Origin: DDH964 sp963763205
GTDB taxonomy: Bacteria; Desulfobacterota; Desulfuromonadia; Desulfuromonadales; DDH964
Assembly: GCA_963763205.1 (NCBI GenBank)
Contig: CAVXNQ010000021.1
Span: 310,001-374,000 of the forward strand
Reading direction: 5' to 3'
Length of the DNA stretch: 64,000 nucleotides
The notes beneath the pieces are model-generated. The model was not told the DNA's origin. It ran no database searches and was given only the letters and a program-made list of their open reading frames with translations. This document shows, in pieces, positions 20,449-28,274 of this stretch (positions are counted from its first letter, which is position 1; each line of letters begins with the position of its first letter). A program made the position numbers and the translations under genes.

Positions 20449-21163
20449 CTAGTTTCCTGGCCGATGGGCCAGGTCCTTGGGGACGTAGATGTCCATCCAG
20501 CGGCTATCCAGCAGCAGGAGGACGAAGGCCTTGGGCTCGGCCAGGGAGGTCAGGTGGAGGTAGGATTTGACCGCGAACTTGCCCGGGTCCATCGCCATGT
20601 AGGCATTGCTGATCAAATCCCCCCCCCTGCCAGGGCTCGACATCCATCGCGACGATGATCTGCTCCCGCCGCGCCTCCGGCAGAACCGCCAGTTGGGTGG
20701 CATAGGCCAGGTACTCCTGGGGCGTGGTGGAAAATTTTTTCCGCACCAGGTTCGGCTCGACGACCGCATGCGCCACCTCATGGGCAATGAGCCCGGAGTA
20801 ATGGATCCGGTCGAAAGGCTCGCCGAACATCTTCGGTTTCTCGCCGGCGGCCAAGATCGCCGCGTAGGACATCAGCTCGATGCGGTCGGTTTCTTTTTCG
20901 TAGCGGCCGTAGGTGAGAATCCCCTCGCTGTCGATCGGGTGGTCGACGATGTCGATGGTGATTGGCTGCTTCGGCATCAGTTCGAACCGGGCGAGAAACG
21001 CGAACGCCTTCGCCGCGGAAGTACAGATCTCGTCCAGGTCCGTGGCCTGGTCGGTACGAACGACGACCTCGGCCGGGCCGGCGCAGCGGAATTCACCGGC
21101 CAGCAGCGCCGCGGGAAGCAGCAGGATCAACAGGAACAACGGCAAAACGAACCAAGGGCGCAT
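20449..21163 (-). CDS. Exported HExxH protein, putative zinc metalloprotease-like (frameshifted)
   Basis: Restored length is 237 residues. A signal peptide (MRPWFVLPLFLLILLLPAALLAG) leads into a domain with IHYSGLIAHEVAHAVVEPNL, where HEVAH is a zincin-type HExxH, and EYLAYATQLAVLP, which may hold the third ligand. The frame breaks at a run of nine C (20619-20627; G in the gene); with eight, the protein continues DLISNAYMAMDPGKFAVKSY and ends at 20449. It looks periplasmic. Whether it is an active protease is not known. It stands alone, converging with the ychJ-like gene. Confidence 0.75.
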
Positions 21164-21284
21164 GACGACCCTCCCCTCTCCCTCCTGCTCCTATCATAAT
21201 CGAGGGATTGGGGAAAGATAGTAGCCGCCTGAGGTTGTGAGTGGGGGACAGTGCGGTGCGATGGTTTCCGATTTCTGCCGGCGG

Positions 21285-22346
21285 TTATTTGGCCCGCAGG
21301 TACTGGCTCGGCCAGGGGACGTCCACCTGCAGCGCCCTGGCAGCGTGGAGCGGCCAGTAGGGGTCGCGCAGCATCTGCCGCGCCAGCAGCACGACGTCGG
21401 CCTGGCCGGTGGCCACGATCTGCTCCGCCTGTGCTGGTTCCAGGATGAAGCCGACCGCGCCGCTGGCCATCCCGGCCTCGGCCCGGATCCTGGCGGCAAA
21501 GGGGACCTGGAAACCCGGCCCGGCAGGAATCGGCTCGTTCGGCACCACCGCCCCGGAAGAGCAGTCGATCAGGTCCACGCCAATCTCTTTCAGCGCCCGC
21601 GCCAGCAGCACCGACTGGTCGATGTCCCAGCCTCCGGCCGCCCAGTCGGTCGCTGAAATTCTTACGAAAAGCGGCAGGTCCTCGGGCCACGCCTGCCGTA
21701 CGGCCCGGGCCACCCGCAGCGGGAAGCGCAGCCGGTTTTCCAGGCAGCCACCGCAGTCGTCCTGGCGCCGGTTCGCCAGCGGCGAGAGAAACTCATGCAG
21801 CAGGTAGCCGTGGGCCATGTGGATTTCGAGCACCTCGAAACCGGCGGCCAGGGCCCGGCCTGCCGCGGCGTGGAATTGCTCCTCGACCTGCTCCAGTTCC
21901 TCCAGGGTCAGCGCCCGGGGAGGGGGATGACCCACGGCAAAGGGGACGGCGCTGGGCGCGAGGGTCTGCCAGCCGTCCGCCTCCATCCCCAGCGGAGCGC
22001 CGCCGCGCCACGGGGCCGAACAGGATCCCTTGCGCCCGGCATGGCCGATCTGGATCCCCGCGACGGCTCCCTGCTCGGAAATGAAGCGGGCTATGGGGGC
22101 AAACGCCTCGGCATGGGCGTCGCTCCAGAGGCCGCTGTCCGCGGGGCTGATGCGCCCCTCCGGACTGACAGCGGTTGCCTCCACCATGACCAGCCCCGCG
22201 CCGCCCACGGCGCGGCTCCCCAGGTGAACCAGGTGCCAGTCGGTGGGCAAGCCGTCGCGGCTGGAATACTGGCACATGGGCGAGACGAAAATCCGGTTGC
22301 GAAAGGTGACGGCCCCAATGCTGAAGGGGGAAAACAGTTTGCTCAT
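21285..22346 (-). CDS. NADH:flavin oxidoreductase, Old Yellow Enzyme family (YqjM-like)
   Basis: The 353-residue flavoenzyme would reduce activated C=C bonds (enones, nitro compounds) with NAD(P)H. It is of the YqjM type: FVSPMCQYSS contains the flavin-modulating Cys, QIGHAGRKGS the active-site His region, and HMAHGYLLHEFLSP the conserved barrel strand with the substrate His pair. The C-terminal YWPLHAARAL is also typical. The start at 22346 has GGAAAGAG upstream; the longer frame to 22385 is disfavoured. It is followed 53 bases upstream by the DJ-1 family gene on the same strand. Confidence 0.92.
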   Translation of the reverse strand: MSKLFSPFSIGAVTFRNRIFVSPMCQYSSRDGLPTDWHLVHLGSRAVGGAGLVMVEATAVSPEGRISPADSGLWSDAHAEAFAPIARFISEQGAVAGIQIGHAGRKGSCSAPWRGGAPLGMEADGWQTLAPSAVPFAVGHPPPRALTLEELEQVEEQFHAAAGRALAAGFEVLEIHMAHGYLLHEFLSPLANRRQDDCGGCLENRLRFPLRVARAVRQAWPEDLPLFVRISATDWAAGGWDIDQSVLLARALKEIGVDLIDCSSGAVVPNEPIPAGPGFQVPFAARIRAEAGMASGAVGFILEPAQAEQIVATGQADVVLLARQMLRDPYWPLHAARALQVDVPWPSQYLRAK

Positions 22347-22399
22347 GGGCTCTTTCCGCGGGTCAAATTTGCGTTTTTCCCGCACCGGTTTCCGCTGGG

Positions 22400-23074
22400 T
22401 CAGCGTTTTTCCAGCACCGATTTGGCGGCCGCCTCCGAGGAAGCGGGATTCTGTCCGGTGACGAGGTTGCCATCCCGGACCACATGGGATTGCCAGTCGG
22501 CGCCCCGGGAATACCTTCCGCCCTTGCTCTTCAGTTCATCTTCCACCAAAAACGGCACGATGTCCGTCAGGCCCACGGCGGCTTCTTCCGTGTTGGAAAA
22601 TCCGGTGACCGATTTCCCCGCCACCAGGGGGGAGCCGTCTGCCGCCTTGGCGTTGCGCAGCACTCCGGGCGCGTGGCAGACCGCGGCAACCGGCTTGCCC
22701 TGCGCATACATGCTCTCGATCAAGGCAATGGAGTCCGGGTCCTCGGCGAGATCCCACAAGGGGCCGTGCCCTCCCGGGTAGAAGACCGCGTCGTAGTCCG
22801 CGGCCCGGATGTCGGCAAGTTTGAGCGTACCGGCCAATGCCGCCTGGCTTGCAGAATCCGCCTTGAAGCGGGCGGTGGCGGCGGTCTGGGCGCCCGGTTC
22901 GTCACTTTTCGGGTCGAGCGGCGGCTGGCCCCCCTTGGGCGACGCGAGGGTGATCTCGGCGCCGGCGTCCTTGAACACGTAATAGGGCGCCGCGAATTCC
23001 TCCAGCCAGAAGCCGGTCTTGTGCCCGGTGTTGCCGAGTTGGTCGTGCGAAGTCAGAACCATCAGTATTTTCAT
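22400..23074 (-). CDS. DJ-1/PfpI-family protein (Hsp31-like, type 1 glutamine amidotransferase fold)
   Basis: This 224-residue protein matches the Hsp31/YDR533C-like branch: TGFWLEEFAAPYYVFKDAGA at the N-terminus, AVFYPGGHGPLWDL, and AAVCHAPGVLRNA with the nucleophile Cys in the elbow; a conserved Glu lies in the first of these. Relatives are glyoxalase III, chaperone or deglycase-type stress proteins. The neighbouring flavin reductase suggests a role in handling electrophiles, which is inference. The start at 23074 follows AAAGGAGT a few bases upstream. Confidence 0.9.
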   Translation of the reverse strand: MKILMVLTSHDQLGNTGHKTGFWLEEFAAPYYVFKDAGAEITLASPKGGQPPLDPKSDEPGAQTAATARFKADSASQAALAGTLKLADIRAADYDAVFYPGGHGPLWDLAEDPDSIALIESMYAQGKPVAAVCHAPGVLRNAKAADGSPLVAGKSVTGFSNTEEAAVGLTDIVPFLVEDELKSKGGRYSRGADWQSHVVRDGNLVTGQNPASSEAAAKSVLEKR

Positions 23075-23343
23075 CGTCTACTCCTTTGCCGCTCCGTCAC
23101 CCCTTGGAAGGAAACCGGAAGATTCCCAGCTCTCGCCCGGATGCTTCGGCCCCAAGCCCTTCCCGGGTCAACTCTACACTTCTCCCGCGGTTATGCCAGA
23201 GCGACGCGGGGTGAGAAGACCGGCGATGCCAGCGGCCCACCTCGGCAAACCTTTACCTTGGCAGTCGGGCGGTTCGACGATCCCTTCGCCTCCCCCTGCC
23301 GACAACCTTGTGCCCCCCCCTATCCTTGTGAGACACTTGCCCC

Positions 23344-23826
23344 ATGATCAAAGCTGCTCTCCTCCAGCTGATCATCGTCACCTTAAGTGCCGACCTTGCA
23401 ACCCTGAGCGGGGCCGCCAGGGCCGCCCATGCCGCCGCCACCCACGAAGAGTGTCTGCCCGACAACAAGTACGACACCACCGGGCTGGAGGCCTCCTACC
23501 TGGCCCAGGGGCAGGCGAACCGGGCCGCGGAGATCCGCCAGGCCCTGGAGCGCTACCGCGCCCTGGAGCTGCGCCACTTCGACGAGCAAACGCCGATCCG
23601 CCTGACCGCCCTGGTCACGCTCGAAGCCGAAAACGGCAGCCGCCGGCAGGTTTTCCTGGGACCGGATGCGGGGGGATTGAAGCTCGGCAGCAGCGCTGCC
23701 GAGTGCATTGTCATCACCCCGGAATCGCCGCTGGGGCGGGTGCTGCTCGGCAAGGCGTGTGGGGACGAGATTAGTACCGGCAACGGTTCCAACCGGAAGA
23801 GCCTTACGATTGTCGCCGTGGCCTGA
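23344..23826 (+). CDS. GreA/GreB-like transcription elongation factor family protein
   Basis: The 160-residue protein has an alanine-rich helical N-terminal half (coiled-coil-like, with ARAAHAAATHEE) and a C-terminal domain matching GreA/GreB: RQVFLGPDAGGLKL, VITPESPLGRVLLGK and CGDEI. Gre factors rescue backtracked RNA polymerase through acidic residues at the coiled-coil tip; the N-terminal half here is shorter and those residues are not clear, so this could be a Gre-related regulator and not a cleavage factor. The first hydrophobic residues look helical and not like a signal peptide. It is the only plus-strand gene in this stretch. Confidence 0.8.
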   Translation: MIKAALLQLIIVTLSADLATLSGAARAAHAAATHEECLPDNKYDTTGLEASYLAQGQANRAAEIRQALERYRALELRHFDEQTPIRLTALVTLEAENGSRRQVFLGPDAGGLKLGSSAAECIVITPESPLGRVLLGKACGDEISTGNGSNRKSLTIVAVA

Positions 23827-23931
23827 TCCTGGCCAGGCCGTGGCGGGAAGGCCCTTTGGGGGCTTGATTTCCGTGGCGGCGGTGCCTGAGAGGAACCACT
23901 TGTCCGCGCTCCGTCTGTTTTGACCAGTTCC

Positions 23932-25059
23932 TCACACTTGGATCGACCGGTTCTCGGCTTCGATCCGGTCGACCACGCAGTAGATCCCCTCCCCTTTGTA
24001 GCCAGGACGAAAGCAGCCGTTGCAGGAGATGCAGGTAGCGCGGTAGTCCTCCTGTGCGCGCCAGCGGTTGATCAGGTCGGGTTCGCGGATCAGGGGCCGG
24101 GCGAGGGAGAAGAGATCGGCCTCTCCCTCCTCCAGCAGGCGCCGCAGCACCGCCCCGGAGCGCAAGCCGCCGACCAGCAGGATCGGGACGTTCACCGCCG
24201 CCTTGAGGCGCCGGGCATAGACGGCGTTGTAGGCTTCCTGCTCGGCGGTGACAATATCCTGCCGCACCGGTGTTTCCTTCCCCGAGGCGGCGGTGCCGGA
24301 GCTGACCTCGATAGCGTCGATGCCGAGCTCGGCGAGGCGCTGCGCCACCTGCATCGCCTCGCCGAATTCGAGGCCGCCCGGCAAATGGTCTGCGGCGGTC
24401 AGCTTGATGGTCACGGGATAATCCGGCCCCACCTCCCGCCGCACCGCCTGATAGACCTCTTCGAGAAAACGCATCCGGCCCCCGAGCGAACCACCGTATG
24501 CGTCGCCGCGCCGATTCATCAGCGGGGAGAGGAACTGGTTGATCAGGTAGCCGTGGGCTCCGTGCAGTTGCACCCCGTCGAAGCCGGCCGCCTGCGCGCG
24601 CAGCGCCCCGGCGGCGAAGGCGGCGACCAGTTCGTCGATCTCGGCGAGACTGACCTCGCGGGGCATTTCCGGGTAGTTGGGGGCGGCCACCGCCGATGGT
24701 GCCAGGGGCGTCGCGCCAATCACCTTGGCGGTGGTCTGAGCCCCGGCATGGACCAGCTGGCAGAAGATCTTTCCCCCTGCGGCGTGGACGGCGGCCGTCA
24801 TTTCCCTCAAGGGTTCGATCAGCTCATCGCAGTCGATCCCCATCTTGCCGGGGAGTTGCCTGCCGTCGGCGCGGATGAAGGTGTAGCCGGTGATGATCAG
24901 CCCGACCCCGCCGCGCGCCAGCTTGCGGTAGAGCTCAAGCAGCCGCTCGGTGGGCCGGCCTTCCGCCGCGCACAGCCCTTCCCACGTGGCGCTGCGGACC
25001 AGACGGTTGGGGAGCCGCAGGGAACCGATGGTGATGGAATCGAACAGGGATCGGGACAT
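23932..25059 (-). CDS. NADH:flavin oxidoreductase, Old Yellow Enzyme family (second copy type)
   Basis: The 375-residue protein is an OYE-type TIM barrel distinct from the one at 21285: NRLVRSATWEGLCAAEGRPT at the start, CQLVHAGAQTT, HGAHGYLINQFLSPLMNRRG and IEVSSGTAASGKETP. Its C-terminus has CISCNGCFRPGYKGEGIYC, a cysteine-rich end seen in the group that resembles the first domain of 2,4-dienoyl-CoA reductase, which may bind an Fe-S cluster. The physiological substrate is unknown. It lies 66 bases downstream of the SDR gene on the same strand. Confidence 0.9.
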   Translation of the reverse strand: MSRSLFDSITIGSLRLPNRLVRSATWEGLCAAEGRPTERLLELYRKLARGGVGLIITGYTFIRADGRQLPGKMGIDCDELIEPLREMTAAVHAAGGKIFCQLVHAGAQTTAKVIGATPLAPSAVAAPNYPEMPREVSLAEIDELVAAFAAGALRAQAAGFDGVQLHGAHGYLINQFLSPLMNRRGDAYGGSLGGRMRFLEEVYQAVRREVGPDYPVTIKLTAADHLPGGLEFGEAMQVAQRLAELGIDAIEVSSGTAASGKETPVRQDIVTAEQEAYNAVYARRLKAAVNVPILLVGGLRSGAVLRRLLEEGEADLFSLARPLIREPDLINRWRAQEDYRATCISCNGCFRPGYKGEGIYCVVDRIEAENRSIQV

Positions 25060-25125
25060 AGGCAGGCTCCACTGGGCTGAAACGGCTGCTGTTTAGATGG
25101 CAAGAACGAGGAGCCGGCGTCCGGT

Positions 25126-25716
25126 TCAGGGTGAAAGCACCTCGCCGGAACCGGAGCCCTCCACACTCTCCCGATAGGCCAGCGCCACCTGTGCTGCCGG
25201 CATTCCGGGTGCAGTGTCCCGGCCCATCTTTTCCAGGGTCTCCCGCACCCACGGCGGGCTCACCACGTTAACCCGGATACCCCGTGGCAACTCCAGGGCG
25301 GCGGCTCGGGCGAAGCCCTCCAGTCCGGCGTTGACCAGGCTGATGGCTGCGCTCCCCGGGATCGGCTGTTGCGCCAGGATGCCGCTGGTCAGAGTGAAGG
25401 AACCTTGGTCCGAGATGAATTCGCTGCCGATGCGCACCAGGTTCACCTGGCCCATAAGCTTGTTGGCCAGGGAAAAGGCGAAATCCTCCTCGGCAAGCTC
25501 CGCAAACGGGGCGAAGCGGGCCTGCCCGGCTGCGCAGACCAGCGCATCGAAACGGCCCGTCCTGGCGAACATGTCCCGGATGGATTTCGCTGAAGACATG
25601 TCGACGGTCAACTCACCGCCAGTCCGCGAGGCTCGCACGATGTCGTGCGTTCCGGAGAGAAGTTGGTAAATCGCAGCGCCGATGGTCCCGGTCCCGCCGA
25701 TCAATATGATTCGCAT
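25126..25716 (-). CDS. Short-chain dehydrogenase/reductase-like protein lacking YxxxK
   Basis: The 196-residue protein opens with MRIILIGGTGTIGAAI, a Rossmann nucleotide-binding GxxGxxG motif, and has ALVCAAGQARF (the NAG-like motif) and RGIRVNVVSPPWV near the end. Where SDR enzymes normally have YxxxK, this sequence reads ISLVNAGLEGF, with Ile and Asn at the Tyr and Lys positions. It belongs to a known SDR subgroup of small proteins with that substitution, so it may bind NAD(P) without classical dehydrogenase chemistry. The start at 25716 has GGGAGGAG upstream. It probably shares a transcript with the flavin reductase downstream. Confidence 0.85.
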   Translation of the reverse strand: MRIILIGGTGTIGAAIYQLLSGTHDIVRASRTGGELTVDMSSAKSIRDMFARTGRFDALVCAAGQARFAPFAELAEEDFAFSLANKLMGQVNLVRIGSEFISDQGSFTLTSGILAQQPIPGSAAISLVNAGLEGFARAAALELPRGIRVNVVSPPWVRETLEKMGRDTAPGMPAAQVALAYRESVEGSGSGEVLSP

Positions 25717-25785
25717 GGTCTCCTCCCGTCTTGGGTTTTTGTCTGGGAGAAGTTTACCACCTTTGGCAAAAGGTCGGTCAAACAC

Positions 25786-25826
25786 GAAGAAAAGCAGGCA
25801 CGGGCAACCGCTGCCCGTGCCTGCTT
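25786..25826 (-). terminator. Intrinsic terminator after the PspC gene
   Basis: A perfect 15-bp stem (25792-25806 with 25812-25826, 5-base loop) is followed on the minus strand by TTTTCTTCG. It lies about 70 bases downstream of the PspC-domain gene and before the SDR gene. Confidence 0.75.
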
Positions 25827-25897
25827 CCCGAATTTTGCCCAAAAAACCATTCGACGGGACTATGAAAATGAAACACCCGGCGGATTTCGCCGCCGTC

Positions 25898-26152
25898 TCA
25901 TTTCCCCTTATCCTCCGCCATCGGCATCAGCCACCAAAGCAGCAGATAAATGAGAATTCCGGGGAAAGCCGCGCTGAAGATGGTCACCAGGACGTAGATG
26001 AACCGCACCAGCCACGGCGCCCAGCCATAATATTCCGCAAAGCCGCCACACACCCCGCCGAACATCTTGTTGGTCCGGGACCGCGCCAGTTTGCGCTTCG
26101 TCGGAATCTGTCCCTCGCCTGTCCCCCTGTTGCCGGTTACCATGTCATCCAT
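25898..26152 (-). CDS. PspC domain-containing protein
   Basis: The 84-residue protein has KLARSRTNKMFGGVCGGFAE, the PspC signature, then a hydrophobic region that would form one long or two short membrane segments (FIYVLVTIFSAAFPGILIYL and LLWWLMP). PspC proteins take part in membrane-stress sensing. The N-terminus has an additional hydrophilic stretch of about 20 residues. It is followed by a strong hairpin and preceded by the tandem-GAF gene 13 bases upstream. Confidence 0.92.
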   Translation of the reverse strand: MDDMVTGNRGTGEGQIPTKRKLARSRTNKMFGGVCGGFAEYYGWAPWLVRFIYVLVTIFSAAFPGILIYLLLWWLMPMAEDKGK

Positions 26153-26165
26153 TCCTAACCGCCCC

Positions 26166-27330
26166 TCAATCCTGCAGGTACCCCAGTGTCGCCTCCCAGA
26201 AGGAGAGATCGTTGCGGGTCTTCTCGTAGAGCTTGGCGTTCATGATCGCCACGCCGGCGATCTCGGCCAGGGCGAGGAGGAAGGTAGCTTCCTCCGGGCT
26301 GTACCGGCGCTGCTCGGCACTGTAGAGGCGCAGCACGCCGATCACCCGCTGGCGGGCGACGATCGGCAGGGAAAGGAGCGACTTTATCCCCTCGGCGACG
26401 GTCTCGGCCGGATATTCGAGGCGCGGGTCGTGGGCCGTATCGAGGATCAGTACCGGCTTGCCGGCCAGGGTCTCGGCGATGCTCTGGTCGGTGTGGGGCT
26501 TTCCCTTGGCAAGAAATGTTTCGCTCAGCCCGGTGGAGGCGATCAGTTCCAGCTCATGGGTGGTCTCGTTGCGCAGGCGCAGGGCGCTGGCCTTGACCTG
26601 CATGATGCGCGACGACCTGGTCGACGATGAGCTGCATTACCTGCTGCGAATCGCGGGTGGAGAGGACCGCCCGGGTGACCTCGTGCAGGGTGCGGAAATA
26701 GGCGAGGCTCCTGGCCGGGTCGAGGGAATGGACGGCGGGAATCTCCTGCTGCGGCTCCTGGATTTCGACGGCGGTCGGCTGATCGACGCCGATCTCCGCG
26801 AACAGCGCGGCCAGCTTGTCCCCCTCGGACTGGGCGAGCCGGGCATTGGCGATCGCCAGGCCGCCCATCTCGGCCAGGGCCGAGACGAACTCGAGATCAT
26901 CGGCGCTGTAGTCGCGTGGCTCGGCGCTGTAAAGGCGCAGCACGCCGATGACCTTGTCGGCGGCGATCACCGGTACCGAGAGGACGGTGTTGATCCCCTC
27001 GGCGCGCATCGCCTCGGGATACTGGAGGCGCGGATCGTCGTAGGCGTTCTTGATGCAGACCGGTTTGCCGGACAGCACCTCGGGGATGCTCAGGTCGGCG
27101 TTCAGCGCGCCCTTGTTCAGGTAAGCCTCGCTCAGGTTGTACGCCGCCACCTGGACGAGGCTGTTGCTCTCCTCATCGATCAACCGCAGGATGCCGGCCT
27201 TGATTTCCAGCGCGGTTACAGTGCGCTGCACCAGGGAATCGAGGGTCGCCTGCAGGTCGCGGGCAGAGAGGATCGCGTGGGCCGTTTCAAAAAAGAGCCG
27301 GAAATATTCGTGCGCATTTGCCTGGGGCAT
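26166..27330 (-). CDS. Tandem GAF-domain protein (frameshifted)
   Basis: Restored length is 387 residues in two related halves. Each has a helix, a GAF domain with a DPRLxYP segment, an LSxPI/V strand and IGVLRLYSAE, then a final helix (FVSALAEMGGLAIANARL and LLALAEIAGVAIMNAKL). One extra base near 26613 separates the halves; the first frame ends in a nonsense tail and the second begins MQVKASALRL. GAF domains bind small molecules or heme; no output domain is seen, so this may be a sensory partner or a redox sensor. It lies directly upstream of the PspC gene. No kinase or cyclase is adjacent. Confidence 0.82.
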
Positions 27331-27372
27331 GAAACCGTTCCTCCTTCGGGGACAACCACTTCCGTTTAACGC

Positions 27373-27410
27373 AAAAAGCCGTCCACCGAGGGCGCTCCGG
27401 TAGAACGGCT
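27373..27410 (-). terminator. Terminator-like hairpin upstream of the tandem-GAF gene
   Basis: On the minus strand AGCCGT (27405-27410) pairs with ACGGCT (27377-27382), with an inner ACCG/CGGT stem, followed by TTTTTGCG. It lies 43 bases upstream of the GAF gene start. The sequence from 27411 to about 27568 has no clear gene that it would terminate, so it could be a leader or sRNA end. Confidence 0.5.
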
Positions 27411-27568
27411 ATATTTCGATTTTTTATTAATCTGACTTCACCGCTACCCCGTCCCAAAAGCGTTTCGCAGAAAAAATCTACACCAATTAGATAACGGGAA
27501 GTGGTGGTGAAAGTCAAACAATTAAACCTGCCCGCAGACCGCCGCTGGGCGGCATTACCCAGCCAGGC

Positions 27569-27991
27569 TCAGTTGCATAGGTAATCCGTAACCCGCCAGA
27601 ACTCTTCCGCTTCCAGCATGACCGCAACGATTTCCCTGGTTCGTTCCTTGTTCAAGAAAGTGGATTCGAAAACGATCACAAAGAAATCGCCGTCCGGGTG
27701 TTTGGGAAAGGAGCTTTTGGGGGCGACCTTTTCGATGGTTCGATGGACCAGTGGGCCGTAATAGCCTCTCTGGTAGCCGTTGAGCTTTACCCACTCTTCC
27801 CGGATATGGAGGCTGCGGTGAATCTCCGAGGTGGCATCGAAGGCCGCCTCGGTTTGCCCGTTATCCAGCAGAACCAGAAACGATTGGGCCGCCTCAATGG
27901 CCTGTGCCTCGTCAGTAACGGCGAATACCCGGTGGGGTGCTGCGGCGCCAACCAGCAGGCCCACGCCAATCATCAAGAGCAATTTTCTCAT
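27569..27991 (-). CDS. Exported DUF4019-type protein
   Basis: The 140-residue protein has a signal peptide (MRKLLLMIGVGLLVGAAAPH, cleavage probably near VFA-V) and a domain with EAAQSFLVLLDNGQTEAAFD, REEWVKLNGYQRGYYGPLV and FVIVFESTFLNKE, features of DUF4019. It should be periplasmic; function is unknown. It is transcribed in the same direction as the GAF gene but separated by 238 bases. Confidence 0.82.
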   Translation of the reverse strand: MRKLLLMIGVGLLVGAAAPHRVFAVTDEAQAIEAAQSFLVLLDNGQTEAAFDATSEIHRSLHIREEWVKLNGYQRGYYGPLVHRTIEKVAPKSSFPKHPDGDFFVIVFESTFLNKERTREIVAVMLEAEEFWRVTDYLCN

Positions 27992-28144
27992 CTGTTCCCC
28001 TCACCAGTTGCCGGGCTGTTGACCATGGCCCTGCTCCCCGGTTCCCGAAAAAGATCAATCCAGCAAACCCAGTGTAATGACCGGACCTCACATTTTTCCC
28101 AACATCTTCCCAGGATGATGCAGAAGGCTCGGAAAAACCGGGAT

Positions 28145-28174
28145 AAAAAAACGGAACCCTGGGTGGGGTTCCGT
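28145..28174 (-). terminator. Intrinsic terminator after tRNA-Gly
   Basis: On the minus strand a 9-bp stem (28151-28159 with 28166-28174) with a 6-base loop is followed by a T-tract (28145-28150). It begins about 10 bases past the tRNA-Gly 3' end. Confidence 0.85.
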
Positions 28175-28184
28175 TGATTTCTTT

Positions 28185-28259
<75 letters not shown>

Positions 28260-28274
28260 TCAATGTGGGGGCGA

